Shown in pieces: positions 9,223 to 17,492 of a stretch of 64,000 nt of DNA. Position 1 is the stretch's first letter. Each line of letters opens with the position of its first letter. Under the pieces are notes generated by a model that was not told the origin of the DNA, did not search any database, and worked only from the letters and a program-made list of their open reading frames with translations. A program made the position numbers and the translations under genes. Source of the stretch: Rhizobium oryzicola (GTDB taxonomy: Bacteria > Pseudomonadota > Alphaproteobacteria > Rhizobiales > Rhizobiaceae); assembly GCF_030504645.1 (NCBI RefSeq), contig NZ_JAUKWQ010000002.1, forward strand, positions 620,001 to 684,000, written 5' to 3'.

Positions 9223-9305
9223 GTTCCGCCGCGATCCTCGTTGGCGACAAACCCGTCTGTCGTGTCCTGATGGCGCGGCACCCACTTCTGCGAAGGTAGA
9301 TTTCG

Positions 9306-10238
9306 ATGTTTGATAAGCGTCCCCGGACAACGTTTCGCGCCCTGATGTCGGCAGGACAGGTGTTCACCCCTTGCGTCTGGGATTGCTATTCCGCCAAGGC
9401 GGCGGAAATGGCGGGTTTCAAGGCGATCCTGCTCAGCGGCGCTTCGCTTGGCTTCAGCATGTCCGGCGTACCCGACATGGGGCTGCACAATCAGGAAGAG
9501 CTCGTCTGGGCAACGGACCGCATCTCGGACTATTCGCCTCTGCCGCTGATCATCGATGCCGATGATTGCTTTGGCGATGTGGCGCAGGCTTACCGCACCT
9601 GCCGCAGGCTAGCCAAGGCGGGTGCCGCAGCCATTCTGCTTGAGGATACGCCGAATGAGCGCGGCTATGCCCGTTTCGGGCGCGCCATGGAAGCGGCGAC
9701 GCTTGCCGGCAAGCTGGACGGCAATATCGATCATCCCGTCGTGTCGCAGGAGCTTTGGCTCGCCAAGATCAAGGCTGCGCTCGATGCCTGCGCGGGCACC
9801 GACTGCGTGGTGATCGCCCGCACCGAATCCAAGCTCGAAAAGGGGCTGGACGACGCGATCGAGCGCTGTGTCCGCGCCGAGGAACTGGGCGCGGAAATGA
9901 CCTATGTTCATGGCCTGCGCACGCTGGAAGAATGCCAGAAAGTCGCCAAGGCACTGCCAGGCTGGAAGATGTTCGGCGATGTCGCCACCGTCAACGGCAA
10001 GGCCTTCGTGGAACTGGAGGACATCGCCGCCCTCGGCTTCAACCTCGTGACCATGCATTACCTCGAAAAGGGATCGATGTGGGGCATGATGGATTTCGGC
10101 CGTCGCGTCTTTGCCGAAAGCAGCACCCGCTATTCCGACGAGCACACTATGGGCGGGCTGACCAAGGAAGAGCAGCGCCAGCTCCTGGAGCGCGATATCG
10201 GCTGGCTGGCTGCCGAGGACGAGTGGAAGAAGATCTGA
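9306..10238 (+). CDS. Isocitrate lyase/PEP mutase superfamily enzyme
   Basis: A 310-residue TIM-barrel protein of the ICL/PEP-mutase superfamily, whose members cleave or form C-C or P-C bonds at alpha-keto or malate-like acids. Seen: WDCYSAKAAEMAGFKAILLSGAS at the N-terminus, the metal-binding DAD in 'PLIIDADDCFGD', ILLEDTPNERGY and VVIARTES on later strands. The usual DADTGYG is DADDCFG here, and the isocitrate-lyase KKCGH motif is absent, so it is not isocitrate lyase; a lyase of the 2,3-dimethylmalate lyase or oxaloacetate decarboxylase kind is possible. It sits inside the transporter operon, suggesting a catabolic step for the imported compound. Confidence 0.85.
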   Translation: MFDKRPRTTFRALMSAGQVFTPCVWDCYSAKAAEMAGFKAILLSGASLGFSMSGVPDMGLHNQEELVWATDRISDYSPLPLIIDADDCFGDVAQAYRTCRRLAKAGAAAILLEDTPNERGYARFGRAMEAATLAGKLDGNIDHPVVSQELWLAKIKAALDACAGTDCVVIARTESKLEKGLDDAIERCVRAEELGAEMTYVHGLRTLEECQKVAKALPGWKMFGDVATVNGKAFVELEDIAALGFNLVTMHYLEKGSMWGMMDFGRRVFAESSTRYSDEHTMGGLTKEEQRQLLERDIGWLAAEDEWKKI

Positions 10239-10339
10239 TCTGGCATGCGGTTTGCTGGGTCCGGCGGACATCTCGGTCTGCCGGCGACAATCCTTCACAC
10301 GATAATCTTTCAAACCGGGCAGCGAGGAAAGGGATCACC

Positions 10340-11299
10340 ATGACAAATCTGATGCCCTATGCCAGGGCGATATCGGGCCGCCTTCTGGCTGGAATCCCGG
10401 TCTTCGTGCTGGTGACCTTCGGTGCGACGGCGCTCTCCAGCCTTGCCCCCGGTTCAGCAGCCCAGCTGATCCTCGGTGACAATGCCACCCCCGAACAGAT
10501 TGCCCAGTTGAACAGCGCCTATGGCTATGACCTGCCTCTTTGGGAGCGGTATCTGAAGTGGCTCGCTAATCTGCTGCGCGGTGATCTCGGCGAAACCCTC
10601 TTCAGCCAGCAACCCGTGCTGCAGGTGGTGTTCGACCGGGCCGCCGTGACCTTCGAAATTGCCTTCCTCGCCATGCTGGTGTCGCTGATCAGCATTCCCT
10701 TGGCGATGTTTGCCGCCAGCCATCCGGGCGGCATGGTCGACCGGATTCTGCGGTCCGTCTCATCGATCCTGTTGGCCGTGCCGACCTTCGTCATCGTCGT
10801 GCTGCTGTCCTACATCTTCGCCATCGTCCTGCGCTGGCTGCCGGCCACCGGCTGGGCCAATCTGAGCCAGAACCCGCTGGCAAACCTGCGCTATGTGGCG
10901 CTTCCCGTCCTCTGCCTCAGCCTGCACCAGACGGCCTATCTCTACCGGGTTGCCCGCAACGAGATGGTGGCAAGCCTGCAGGAGGATTTCGTGCAGGTGG
11001 CCCGTGCGCGCGGTCTTCCGCTTGGCTACATCATGTTCCGCCATGTGCTCCGCCCGTCCATGCCGCAGATCCTGACGGTGATGGGCCTGTCGCTCACCTA
11101 TATGCTGGCCGGTTCCTTCGTGGTGGAAAGCTACTTTGCCGTGCCCGGCATCGGCTGGACCGTGCTGACAGCCGTCAAAAGCCATGACATCCCGCTGGTT
11201 CAGGCCATCTTGTCGCTGACGGTCGTCATCTTCGTCGTCATCTTCATGCTGGTCGATATCGGCTATGCGATCATCGATCCGAGGGTTTCCGTATCATGA
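10340..11299 (+). CDS. Peptide-type ABC transporter permease, DppB-like
   Basis: A 319-residue inner-membrane permease of the DppB family. N-terminal helix after MTNLMPYARAISGRLL, the 'LAPGSAAQLILGDNATPEQIAQL' periplasmic stretch, and the transport domain with the loop 'FVQVARARGLPLGYIMFRHVLRP'. ATG at 10340 is preceded by GAGGAAAGGGA. Its 3' end overlaps the next permease by four bases (ATGA), typical of coupled translation. Confidence 0.94.
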   Translation: MTNLMPYARAISGRLLAGIPVFVLVTFGATALSSLAPGSAAQLILGDNATPEQIAQLNSAYGYDLPLWERYLKWLANLLRGDLGETLFSQQPVLQVVFDRAAVTFEIAFLAMLVSLISIPLAMFAASHPGGMVDRILRSVSSILLAVPTFVIVVLLSYIFAIVLRWLPATGWANLSQNPLANLRYVALPVLCLSLHQTAYLYRVARNEMVASLQEDFVQVARARGLPLGYIMFRHVLRPSMPQILTVMGLSLTYMLAGSFVVESYFAVPGIGWTVLTAVKSHDIPLVQAILSLTVVIFVVIFMLVDIGYAIIDPRVSVS

Positions 11300-12210
11300 G
11301 ACCCGTCGACGCCCATTCGAACCCTGCATCATCGACGAGCCTGGCGGATATCGCGCGCGCCGCCATGCCGGCAACCGCCAGACTGCGGTTTCCGGGGGCT
11401 GGCATGTTCGACATGCTGGCTATCGCCTTCCTGGCGCTGCTTGTCCTCGTTGCGCTTTTCGTGGACATCATCCCCGGCCTGGTCAGCCCGAAATTCCCCT
11501 ATGGCGATTTTTCGCAGCTGCCGGACCTGACGCTGAACGGCTTGTTCGGCACAGACGAGATCGGCCGCAGCATTCTCTCCCGCGTGCTTTACGGCGCCAG
11601 GGCGTCGCTCTCGATCGTTCTGGTGGCGACCTGCCTTTCGGTTTCCGTCGGCATCCTGCTTGGCATGCTGGCCGGTTATTATCGTGGGCCGCTGGAGCGG
11701 ATGGTCGATCTCTATGCCAACACCATGTCGGCACTGCCCTCCATTCTGGTGGTACTCGCCTTCGTCACGGCGACCGGGACCTCGGTGCTCGCCATCATGC
11801 TGATCCTCGGCATCCTCGACATCGGCACTTATGCGCGCGTCGCAAAGGCCGGCGTGATCTCCCAGAACAACAGGGACTATGTGCTGGCGGCACGCGCGAT
11901 GGGTGCCAGCGATGCCCGCATCATGATCCGGGAAATTCTTCCCAATCTGGTTCCGGCGCTCACCGCCGTCATGCCGACGCTGATGGCCGGCCTCATCATC
12001 ACCGAGGGCTCGCTCAGCTTCCTGGGCTATGGCATTCCGGCGCCGGCCCCAAGCTGGGGCGGCATGATTGCCGCGTCCACCGATCTGCTCAGCCGCTTCC
12101 CGGTGCTCATCGTCGGGCCGACGGGAGCCATCGTGCTGACGGTCTATGCCCTCAATACGGTTGGCGACTATCTTGCCCAGCGTCTCAACAGCCGCGAACG
12201 GGGGAACTGA
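11296..12210 (+). CDS. Peptide-type ABC transporter permease, DppC-like
   Basis: A 304-residue DppC-family permease, partner of the preceding DppB-like protein. It shows the family's LNGLFGTDEIGRSILSRVLYG segment, the transport domain with 'VLAARAMGASDARIMIREILPN' as the ATPase-coupling loop, and the LSFLGYGIPAPAPSWGGMI end. About 45 extra residues precede the first helix, which is normal for this subfamily. It overlaps the previous gene by four bases and is followed one base later by the ATPase gene. Confidence 0.94.
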   Translation: MRPVDAHSNPASSTSLADIARAAMPATARLRFPGAGMFDMLAIAFLALLVLVALFVDIIPGLVSPKFPYGDFSQLPDLTLNGLFGTDEIGRSILSRVLYGARASLSIVLVATCLSVSVGILLGMLAGYYRGPLERMVDLYANTMSALPSILVVLAFVTATGTSVLAIMLILGILDIGTYARVAKAGVISQNNRDYVLAARAMGASDARIMIREILPNLVPALTAVMPTLMAGLIITEGSLSFLGYGIPAPAPSWGGMIAASTDLLSRFPVLIVGPTGAIVLTVYALNTVGDYLAQRLNSRERGN

Positions 12211-12211
12211 C

Positions 12212-13258
12212 ATGTCTTCAGCCCCTAATTCCGCCATTCTTGAATGCCGCGACATGTCGTGCCTGATTTCGGCGCGGCCTGAGCCGCTGCGCGTGCTGGA
12301 GCATATCGATTTTTCCGTGGCGCGCCGAACCTCGCTTGGCATTGTCGGCGAATCCGGTGCGGGAAAGTCCATGCTGATCAAGTCGATCATGGGCATTGCG
12401 CCGAAAAGCGTGCAGGTCAGCGGCGCCATTTCGATCGACGGACAGGATCTGTCCGGGATGAAGCCGAAGGAGCGTGCGGCCTTCATTGGCCGTAAGGTTG
12501 GCATCGTCTTCCAGAACCCGATGACCTCGCTCAACCCCTATGTGCCCGTCGGACGCCAGGTGGCGGAAGCCGCACGCCGGCATCTCGGGCTGTCACGGGA
12601 GGCGGCGAGAAACCGCGCCATCGAACTGCTGTCGGTGGTCGGCATCGCCGATGCTGCGGAATGTTACGGCTATTACCCGCACCATTTTTCCGGCGGCATG
12701 AAGCAGCGCATCATGATTGCCGCGGGCCTCGTCTGTGACCCGGAATTGCTGATCGCCGACGAGGCGACGACGGCGCTCGATGTCACCGTGCAGAAGGAAG
12801 TCCTCGACCTCCTGCAGACGATCCAGGAAGAACGGCGCATGTCGCTGATCCTCGTCTCCCATAATCTGGGTGTCGTTGCGGGCCGCACGGATGAGGTTCT
12901 CGTGCTCTATGGCGGCCGCGTCGTCGAGTATGGCCCGACAGCGGAGGTCTTCCGCAATCCGCGCCACCGCTATACCGAGGCGCTGCTGTCGGCCATGCCG
13001 CAGATGGATCAGCCGGCACACAGCCGATTGCGGACCATACCCGGCCAGCCGCCGAGCCTCGCCGCCAAACCGGATGGATGTCCGTTTGCGCCGCGCTGCG
13101 CGGTCGCGGCCGATATCTGCCGGCGCGTCATGCCGCCCATGGCAGTCGCATCGGACTCCAGGCACCGGTTCGCCTGCCACCTGCCGCTGGAAGCCCAAGC
13201 GCCTATGCGTTCGCCTGATCCCATTGTCGCTCAGGGAGGCGTCGGTCATGCGTCCTGA
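12212..13258 (+). CDS. Peptide-type ABC transporter ATP-binding protein, DppD-like
   Basis: A 348-residue ATPase. Walker A GESGAGKS, Q-loop FQNPMTSLNP, a signature of FSGGMKQR, Walker B LLIADEATTALD and switch histidine in LVSHNLG are all present. The C-terminal oligopeptide-transporter extension contains a cysteine-rich stretch (CPFAPRCAVAADIC) of the type found in DppD/OppD. I use the ATG at 12212; a longer frame starting at 12146 would overlap the permease by 65 bases. The last 11 bases overlap the next ATPase gene. Confidence 0.94.
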   Translation: MSSAPNSAILECRDMSCLISARPEPLRVLEHIDFSVARRTSLGIVGESGAGKSMLIKSIMGIAPKSVQVSGAISIDGQDLSGMKPKERAAFIGRKVGIVFQNPMTSLNPYVPVGRQVAEAARRHLGLSREAARNRAIELLSVVGIADAAECYGYYPHHFSGGMKQRIMIAAGLVCDPELLIADEATTALDVTVQKEVLDLLQTIQEERRMSLILVSHNLGVVAGRTDEVLVLYGGRVVEYGPTAEVFRNPRHRYTEALLSAMPQMDQPAHSRLRTIPGQPPSLAAKPDGCPFAPRCAVAADICRRVMPPMAVASDSRHRFACHLPLEAQAPMRSPDPIVAQGGVGHAS

Positions 13259-14273
13259 TATGCCTTCGCCCGCCGTGGCGGACCAGCCTTTGATCAGCAT
13301 CGAGAACCTTTCGGTGCAGTTCACCCGTGCCGGCAAGCAGATGCGTGCCGTTCAGGATGTCTCCCTGCATGTGGCGCCTGGCGAAACGCTTGGGCTTGTC
13401 GGCGAAAGCGGCAGCGGCAAGACGACGATCGGCCGCGCGCTGCTGCGCCTTTTGCCCGAGGCCAATACGCAATGGCAGGGTTCGATCCGCTATCAGGGCA
13501 CCGATCTTGCGGGCCTTTCGAAGACGGATATGCGGCGCATGCGCGGCCGTCTGCAGATGATCTTTCAGGATCCGGTGTCCTCCTTCAATCCGCGGCGAAA
13601 GATCGAGGACATCGTGGCCGAAGGGCTGGAGATCCAGGGCATAGAGCGTTCCGAACGGAAGCTTCGCATGGAGGCGGCCTTGCGCGATGTCGGCTTTTCG
13701 CTTGCCGATGTGGCAGGTCGCAGGCCGCACCAGTTTTCCGGCGGACAGTGCCAGCGTATCGCGATTGCCCGGGCGCTGGCGGTGCAGCCGGAACTGATCG
13801 TCTGCGACGAGCCTGTCGCCTCGCTCGACGTCTCGGTCCAGGCGCATATCATCAATCTGCTGCAGGATATCCGCGAAGCCCGCCGGCTGACCATGATCTT
13901 CATCTCGCATGATCTCGCGGTGGTGAAGAATGTCAGCGACAAGGTCGCGGTTCTCTACATGGGCAAGGTCGTCGAGGTTGGAACCGGCGAGCAGGTCTAC
14001 AGCCGACCGGCGCATCCCTATACGCGCACCCTGCTCGAAGCCGTGCCGGTTGTTGATGCCAGCCGCAAGATCAAGCCGGCGGCGGAGCGCATGGTCATGC
14101 CGTCCAGAAACCGGCCGCCGGAGGGCTGTGCCTTCCGCCTTCGCTGCCCGCGCGCTGCCGATCGCTGCGCGAAGGAAGAACCAGTGCTCGGCGTCGGACC
14201 GGGTGGGCAATCGGTTGCCTGTCATTTTCCGCATGACGAGCCGGCGCCCAATCTCGTGTCGGAAAGCGCGTGA
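13248..14273 (+). CDS. Peptide-type ABC transporter ATP-binding protein, DppF-like
   Basis: A 341-residue second ATPase of the importer. Walker A GESGSGKTT, Q-loop FQDPVSSFNP, signature FSGGQCQR (the usual second Q of GGQRQR is C-Q here), Walker B LIVCDEPVASLD and FISHDLAV. The C-terminal extension again has the cysteine cluster (CAFRLRCPRAADRC). With the DppD-like protein it forms the heterodimeric motor. The start is the ATG at 13248, inside the end of the preceding gene, so translation is coupled. Confidence 0.94.
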   Translation: MRPDMPSPAVADQPLISIENLSVQFTRAGKQMRAVQDVSLHVAPGETLGLVGESGSGKTTIGRALLRLLPEANTQWQGSIRYQGTDLAGLSKTDMRRMRGRLQMIFQDPVSSFNPRRKIEDIVAEGLEIQGIERSERKLRMEAALRDVGFSLADVAGRRPHQFSGGQCQRIAIARALAVQPELIVCDEPVASLDVSVQAHIINLLQDIREARRLTMIFISHDLAVVKNVSDKVAVLYMGKVVEVGTGEQVYSRPAHPYTRTLLEAVPVVDASRKIKPAAERMVMPSRNRPPEGCAFRLRCPRAADRCAKEEPVLGVGPGGQSVACHFPHDEPAPNLVSESA

Positions 14274-14274
14274 G

Positions 14275-14814
14275 ATGGCCATGCAGGACGAGACATTTTC
14301 CGAAATGCTCTGGCCGGACATGCTGCGCCTCTACGCAATGCCAGATGTTGCACCGCTCTGCCTCAGCCTGCAGGACGAGGCCGATGTGGATGTTCCGCTG
14401 CTTCTGTTTTTGGTCCTGGCGGATCGTCATCAGTTGGGATGCTCCGCTGCAGATCTTCAGACGTTTCTCTCCGCCGCGTCCCAGTGGCGCGAAACCGTCT
14501 TGCGGCCGCTACGGGATATTCGCCGCGCGATGAAGAACGCCTTCGACGGAGAGGGTGAGACGGCGCTGCGCGATGAGATCAAGCGCCTCGAGCTTCAAGC
14601 GGAAAAGCAGCATGTGGCGCGGCTTGCCCGCAATTTCACGCCGTCTGACGGCGCGGTGGGATTGCTGGCTCGACGTTATCTCACCGAAAGGGCCATTCCT
14701 GCGCATCTGCTACACGCGTTTAAGGATGTCTTCCCTCCCGCTGTCGCCGCCTTGGGCCCGATGCACAGCTCCGACATCATTTCCATGACTTCAGCCAGGA
14801 CCATAGCGCCATGA
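14275..14814 (+). CDS. TIGR02444/DUF2390-type protein
   Basis: A 179-residue cytoplasmic protein starting one base after the ATPase stop; a second ATG six bases further on is equally possible. The pattern FSEMLWPDMLRLYA...VAPLCLSLQD...DVPLLLFLVLADR, then a helical W-R-x-x-V-L-x-P-L-R segment, matches the short all-helical TIGR02444 family of unknown function. The stop overlaps the next ATG (ATGA). Nothing in the sequence suggests catalysis. Its presence within a catabolic operon is unexplained. Confidence 0.7.
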   Translation: MAMQDETFSEMLWPDMLRLYAMPDVAPLCLSLQDEADVDVPLLLFLVLADRHQLGCSAADLQTFLSAASQWRETVLRPLRDIRRAMKNAFDGEGETALRDEIKRLELQAEKQHVARLARNFTPSDGAVGLLARRYLTERAIPAHLLHAFKDVFPPAVAALGPMHSSDIISMTSARTIAP

Positions 14815-16187
14815 GTGATTTCGATACCGTGATCCGAGGAACTCTCGTCAACGAGGATGGCGTCACCGAAGGTGGATATATCGCCATTCGCGATGGAAAG
14901 ATTGCCCATCTCGGACAGGGGGCGGCACCCTCGGCCCGCGAGGTGCATGATTTCGGTTCGGCGCTGGTTCTGCCGGGCACGATCGACGGTCAGGTTCATT
15001 CGCGCTCGCAGAAGGACCAGGAGGATTTCGTCTGGTCGACGCGTTCGGCGGCGGCAGGTGGCGTTACCACGGTCGTCGATATGCCCTATGACGCCGGCGC
15101 TCTGATCTGCACCGCCGATCTTCTGACGGAAAAGGCGGAAAGTGCGGCGAAACAGGCGCGGGTCGATTTCGCGCTCTATGGGACGATCCGTCCCTCGGAA
15201 GGTCCGGCCCATATCGATGCCATGGCGAAAGCCGGTGCGATCGGCTTCAAGTTCTCCACTTTCGAGACGGATCCGAACCGCTTTCCGCGCATTCCGACGC
15301 CTCTGCTTTATTCCGCCTTTGAAGCGGTCGCCAGAACCGGCCTCATTGCCGGCGTCCACAACGAAAACGACGAATGCGTGAAGGTGTGGAGCGATGCGGT
15401 GAAGGCGACGGGCCGCACCGATTATCTGACCCATGGCGAATCCCGCCCGCCGATTGCCGAAACGCTGGCGATTGCCGAAGTCTACGAGATCGCCGAGGCC
15501 ACCGGCTGCTCCGCGCATATCGTGCATTGCTCGGTGGGGCGGGGCTATGAACTGGCCCAGGCCTACCGGGCGCAAGGGGTCGATGCGACGATCGAGGCCT
15601 GCATTCATTATCTTGTGCTGAGCGAGGAGGAGGATGTGTCGCGCCTCATCGGGCGCGCCAAGTGCAACCCACCCATTCGCTCCTCCAATGAGCGGGAGAA
15701 GATCTGGAAGCATCTGGCCGAGGGCCATGTGACCATTGTCTCCACCGATCACGTGTCCTGGAGCCTGTCGGCCAAGTCCTCGCCTAAAATGCTGGAGAAC
15801 TCCTCCGGCATGCCGGGGCTCGAAGTGCTGCCAAGCCTGCTCCTGGATGGCCTGACGGAACGCGGCCTGCCGCTAACGCATGCGCCGCGCCTGCTCTCAA
15901 CCAATGTTGCGCGGCTTTTCCGCCTGACGGACCAGAAGGGGTCTCTCGCGCTGGGCCTCGACGCCGATATCGCCGTCTTTGCCGAGCGTCCGCGCATCTA
16001 CGATCCCTCCGCCAGCGGACACAACATCGTCGGCTGGAGCCCCTATGAGGGCCGCACGATCCGCCATGCGCCGGTCGCGACATTCCAGCGGGGTCGGATG
16101 ATCTTCGACGGCACGAATGTTCTGGCAGAGCCGGGCGCCGGCCGGTTCATCCGTCCGACCGTCACTGCCCTGGGCGGTGCGGCATGA
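14811..16187 (+). CDS. Hydantoinase/dihydropyrimidinase-like amidohydrolase
   Basis: A 458-residue cyclic amidohydrolase (dihydroorotase/allantoinase/hydantoinase family), which opens hydantoin-type rings to ureido acids. Ligand-bearing motifs include LPGTIDGQVHSR (residues 59-63), a lysine at about 147 in GFKFSTFE where the carbamylated lysine is expected, HNEND, IVHCSVGRG and VSTDHVSW. The first motif is D-x-Q-x-H: the first histidine of the usual H-x-H pair is glutamine (Q61). Either metal binding is modified or the subfamily differs. It overlaps both neighbours by four bases, and the next gene encodes a carbamoylase, the standard partner. Confidence 0.85.
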   Translation: MSDFDTVIRGTLVNEDGVTEGGYIAIRDGKIAHLGQGAAPSAREVHDFGSALVLPGTIDGQVHSRSQKDQEDFVWSTRSAAAGGVTTVVDMPYDAGALICTADLLTEKAESAAKQARVDFALYGTIRPSEGPAHIDAMAKAGAIGFKFSTFETDPNRFPRIPTPLLYSAFEAVARTGLIAGVHNENDECVKVWSDAVKATGRTDYLTHGESRPPIAETLAIAEVYEIAEATGCSAHIVHCSVGRGYELAQAYRAQGVDATIEACIHYLVLSEEEDVSRLIGRAKCNPPIRSSNEREKIWKHLAEGHVTIVSTDHVSWSLSAKSSPKMLENSSGMPGLEVLPSLLLDGLTERGLPLTHAPRLLSTNVARLFRLTDQKGSLALGLDADIAVFAERPRIYDPSASGHNIVGWSPYEGRTIRHAPVATFQRGRMIFDGTNVLAEPGAGRFIRPTVTALGGAA

Positions 16188-17437
16188 ACGCGATGATCCG
16201 CACGGACAGGCAGAAGCTGCAGGCGGATTTCGATGCCTTGGCGGCGCTGACTGAACCGGGCCGCCCTTGGACCCGCCGATCCTTCACGCCGTTGTTCCTC
16301 AAGGGCAGGGAGTATCTGCAGCGACGCTTTGCGGAAGAGGGGCTGGACTGCCGCATTGACGTTGCCGGAAACCTGATCGGTCGTTGGGAAGGCAATAATC
16401 CTTCGCTGCCCGTCCTGATGACGGGATCGCACAGCGATACAGTGCCGAGTGGCGGCCGCTTTGATGGCATTGCCGGTATTCTCACAGGGCTTGCTGCCAT
16501 CTCTGCGCTACGCAAAGCCGGCATTCGGCCGTCCCATACGATCGAGCTCGTCGATTTCCTGGCGGAAGAACCCAGCGAATGGGGACTATCCTGCATCGGC
16601 AGCCGGGGCATGGCGGCTGCGCTGGAGCCGCATCATTTCGATCTGAAGGGGCCGAACGGTGAGGATCTGGCGTCTGCCATCACCCGCATGGGCGGCAAGC
16701 CGGAACAGATCCGCCAGAGCCGCCGCACGGATATCGACCGTTTTGTCGAGATCCATATCGAGCAGGGGCCGGTTCTGGAAAGGTCAGGCATGCCTATCGG
16801 CGTTGTCACGGCCATTGCCGGGATTGCCCGACTTCGCATCCGTTTCGAGGGCGAGGCGGGGCATGCCGGTACGACGCCCATGGACATGCGGGCCGATGCG
16901 GGTCTTGCCGCGGCAAGGCTGGCGCTGGCGCTTCGCGATGCGGCACGTGCTGTCACCGGGCAGGGGCATTTTACCGCCACGACTGGCATCATGCGGTTCG
17001 AGCCGGGTGGGGCCAATGTCGTTCCCGGCGCTGCAGAACTGATCGTTGATATCCGCGCTGAACAGGACGCGGCCATGGACACCTTCCTGAAAACGGCCGA
17101 AGGACTTGCCGGATCGGCAGCCGATGCCGAGGGTTGCCGTGTGGCATCCTTTGAACGCTTGAGCCGGACCTTTGCCGTTGCCTGCGACGAAGCCACCCGC
17201 ACCCTCATTTCGACGGCGGCAAGCGATATGGGCCTTGCCGCCATGCCGCTCGCATCGGGCGCCGGGCACGATGCCGCTTTCGTGGCGCAGATTGCACCCG
17301 CCGCGATGATCTTCGTGCCCTCGAAGGGAGGGCGAAGCCATACACCAGAGGAATGGACCGATCTGGAGGCGATCGCGCTCAGCGCCGACCTTCTGGCGCT
17401 GACACTGCTGCGCCTGGATACCAGAAAACACACCTGA
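16184..17437 (+). CDS. Zn-dependent N-carbamoyl-L-amino acid hydrolase / allantoate amidohydrolase (M20)
   Basis: A 417-residue M20-family amidohydrolase that removes the carbamoyl group from ureido acids, giving an amino acid, CO2 and ammonia. Metal ligands are in place: GSHSDTVPSGGRFDG, LAEEPSEWG, EIHIEQGP and the C-terminal GRSHTPEEW; the dimerisation domain carries GEAGHAGTTPMDMR. Length is typical. Its ATG overlaps the stop of the hydantoinase-like gene, so the two enzymes are made together and probably act in sequence. Allantoate or ureidoglycine-type substrates cannot be excluded from sequence alone. Confidence 0.92.
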   Translation: MNAMIRTDRQKLQADFDALAALTEPGRPWTRRSFTPLFLKGREYLQRRFAEEGLDCRIDVAGNLIGRWEGNNPSLPVLMTGSHSDTVPSGGRFDGIAGILTGLAAISALRKAGIRPSHTIELVDFLAEEPSEWGLSCIGSRGMAAALEPHHFDLKGPNGEDLASAITRMGGKPEQIRQSRRTDIDRFVEIHIEQGPVLERSGMPIGVVTAIAGIARLRIRFEGEAGHAGTTPMDMRADAGLAAARLALALRDAARAVTGQGHFTATTGIMRFEPGGANVVPGAAELIVDIRAEQDAAMDTFLKTAEGLAGSAADAEGCRVASFERLSRTFAVACDEATRTLISTAASDMGLAAMPLASGAGHDAAFVAQIAPAAMIFVPSKGGRSHTPEEWTDLEAIALSADLLALTLLRLDTRKHT

Positions 17438-17492
17438 ACACCGCGGAGCCGTGCTTCGGGCCGGCTTCCATACTCATCTGAAGGACCACATC

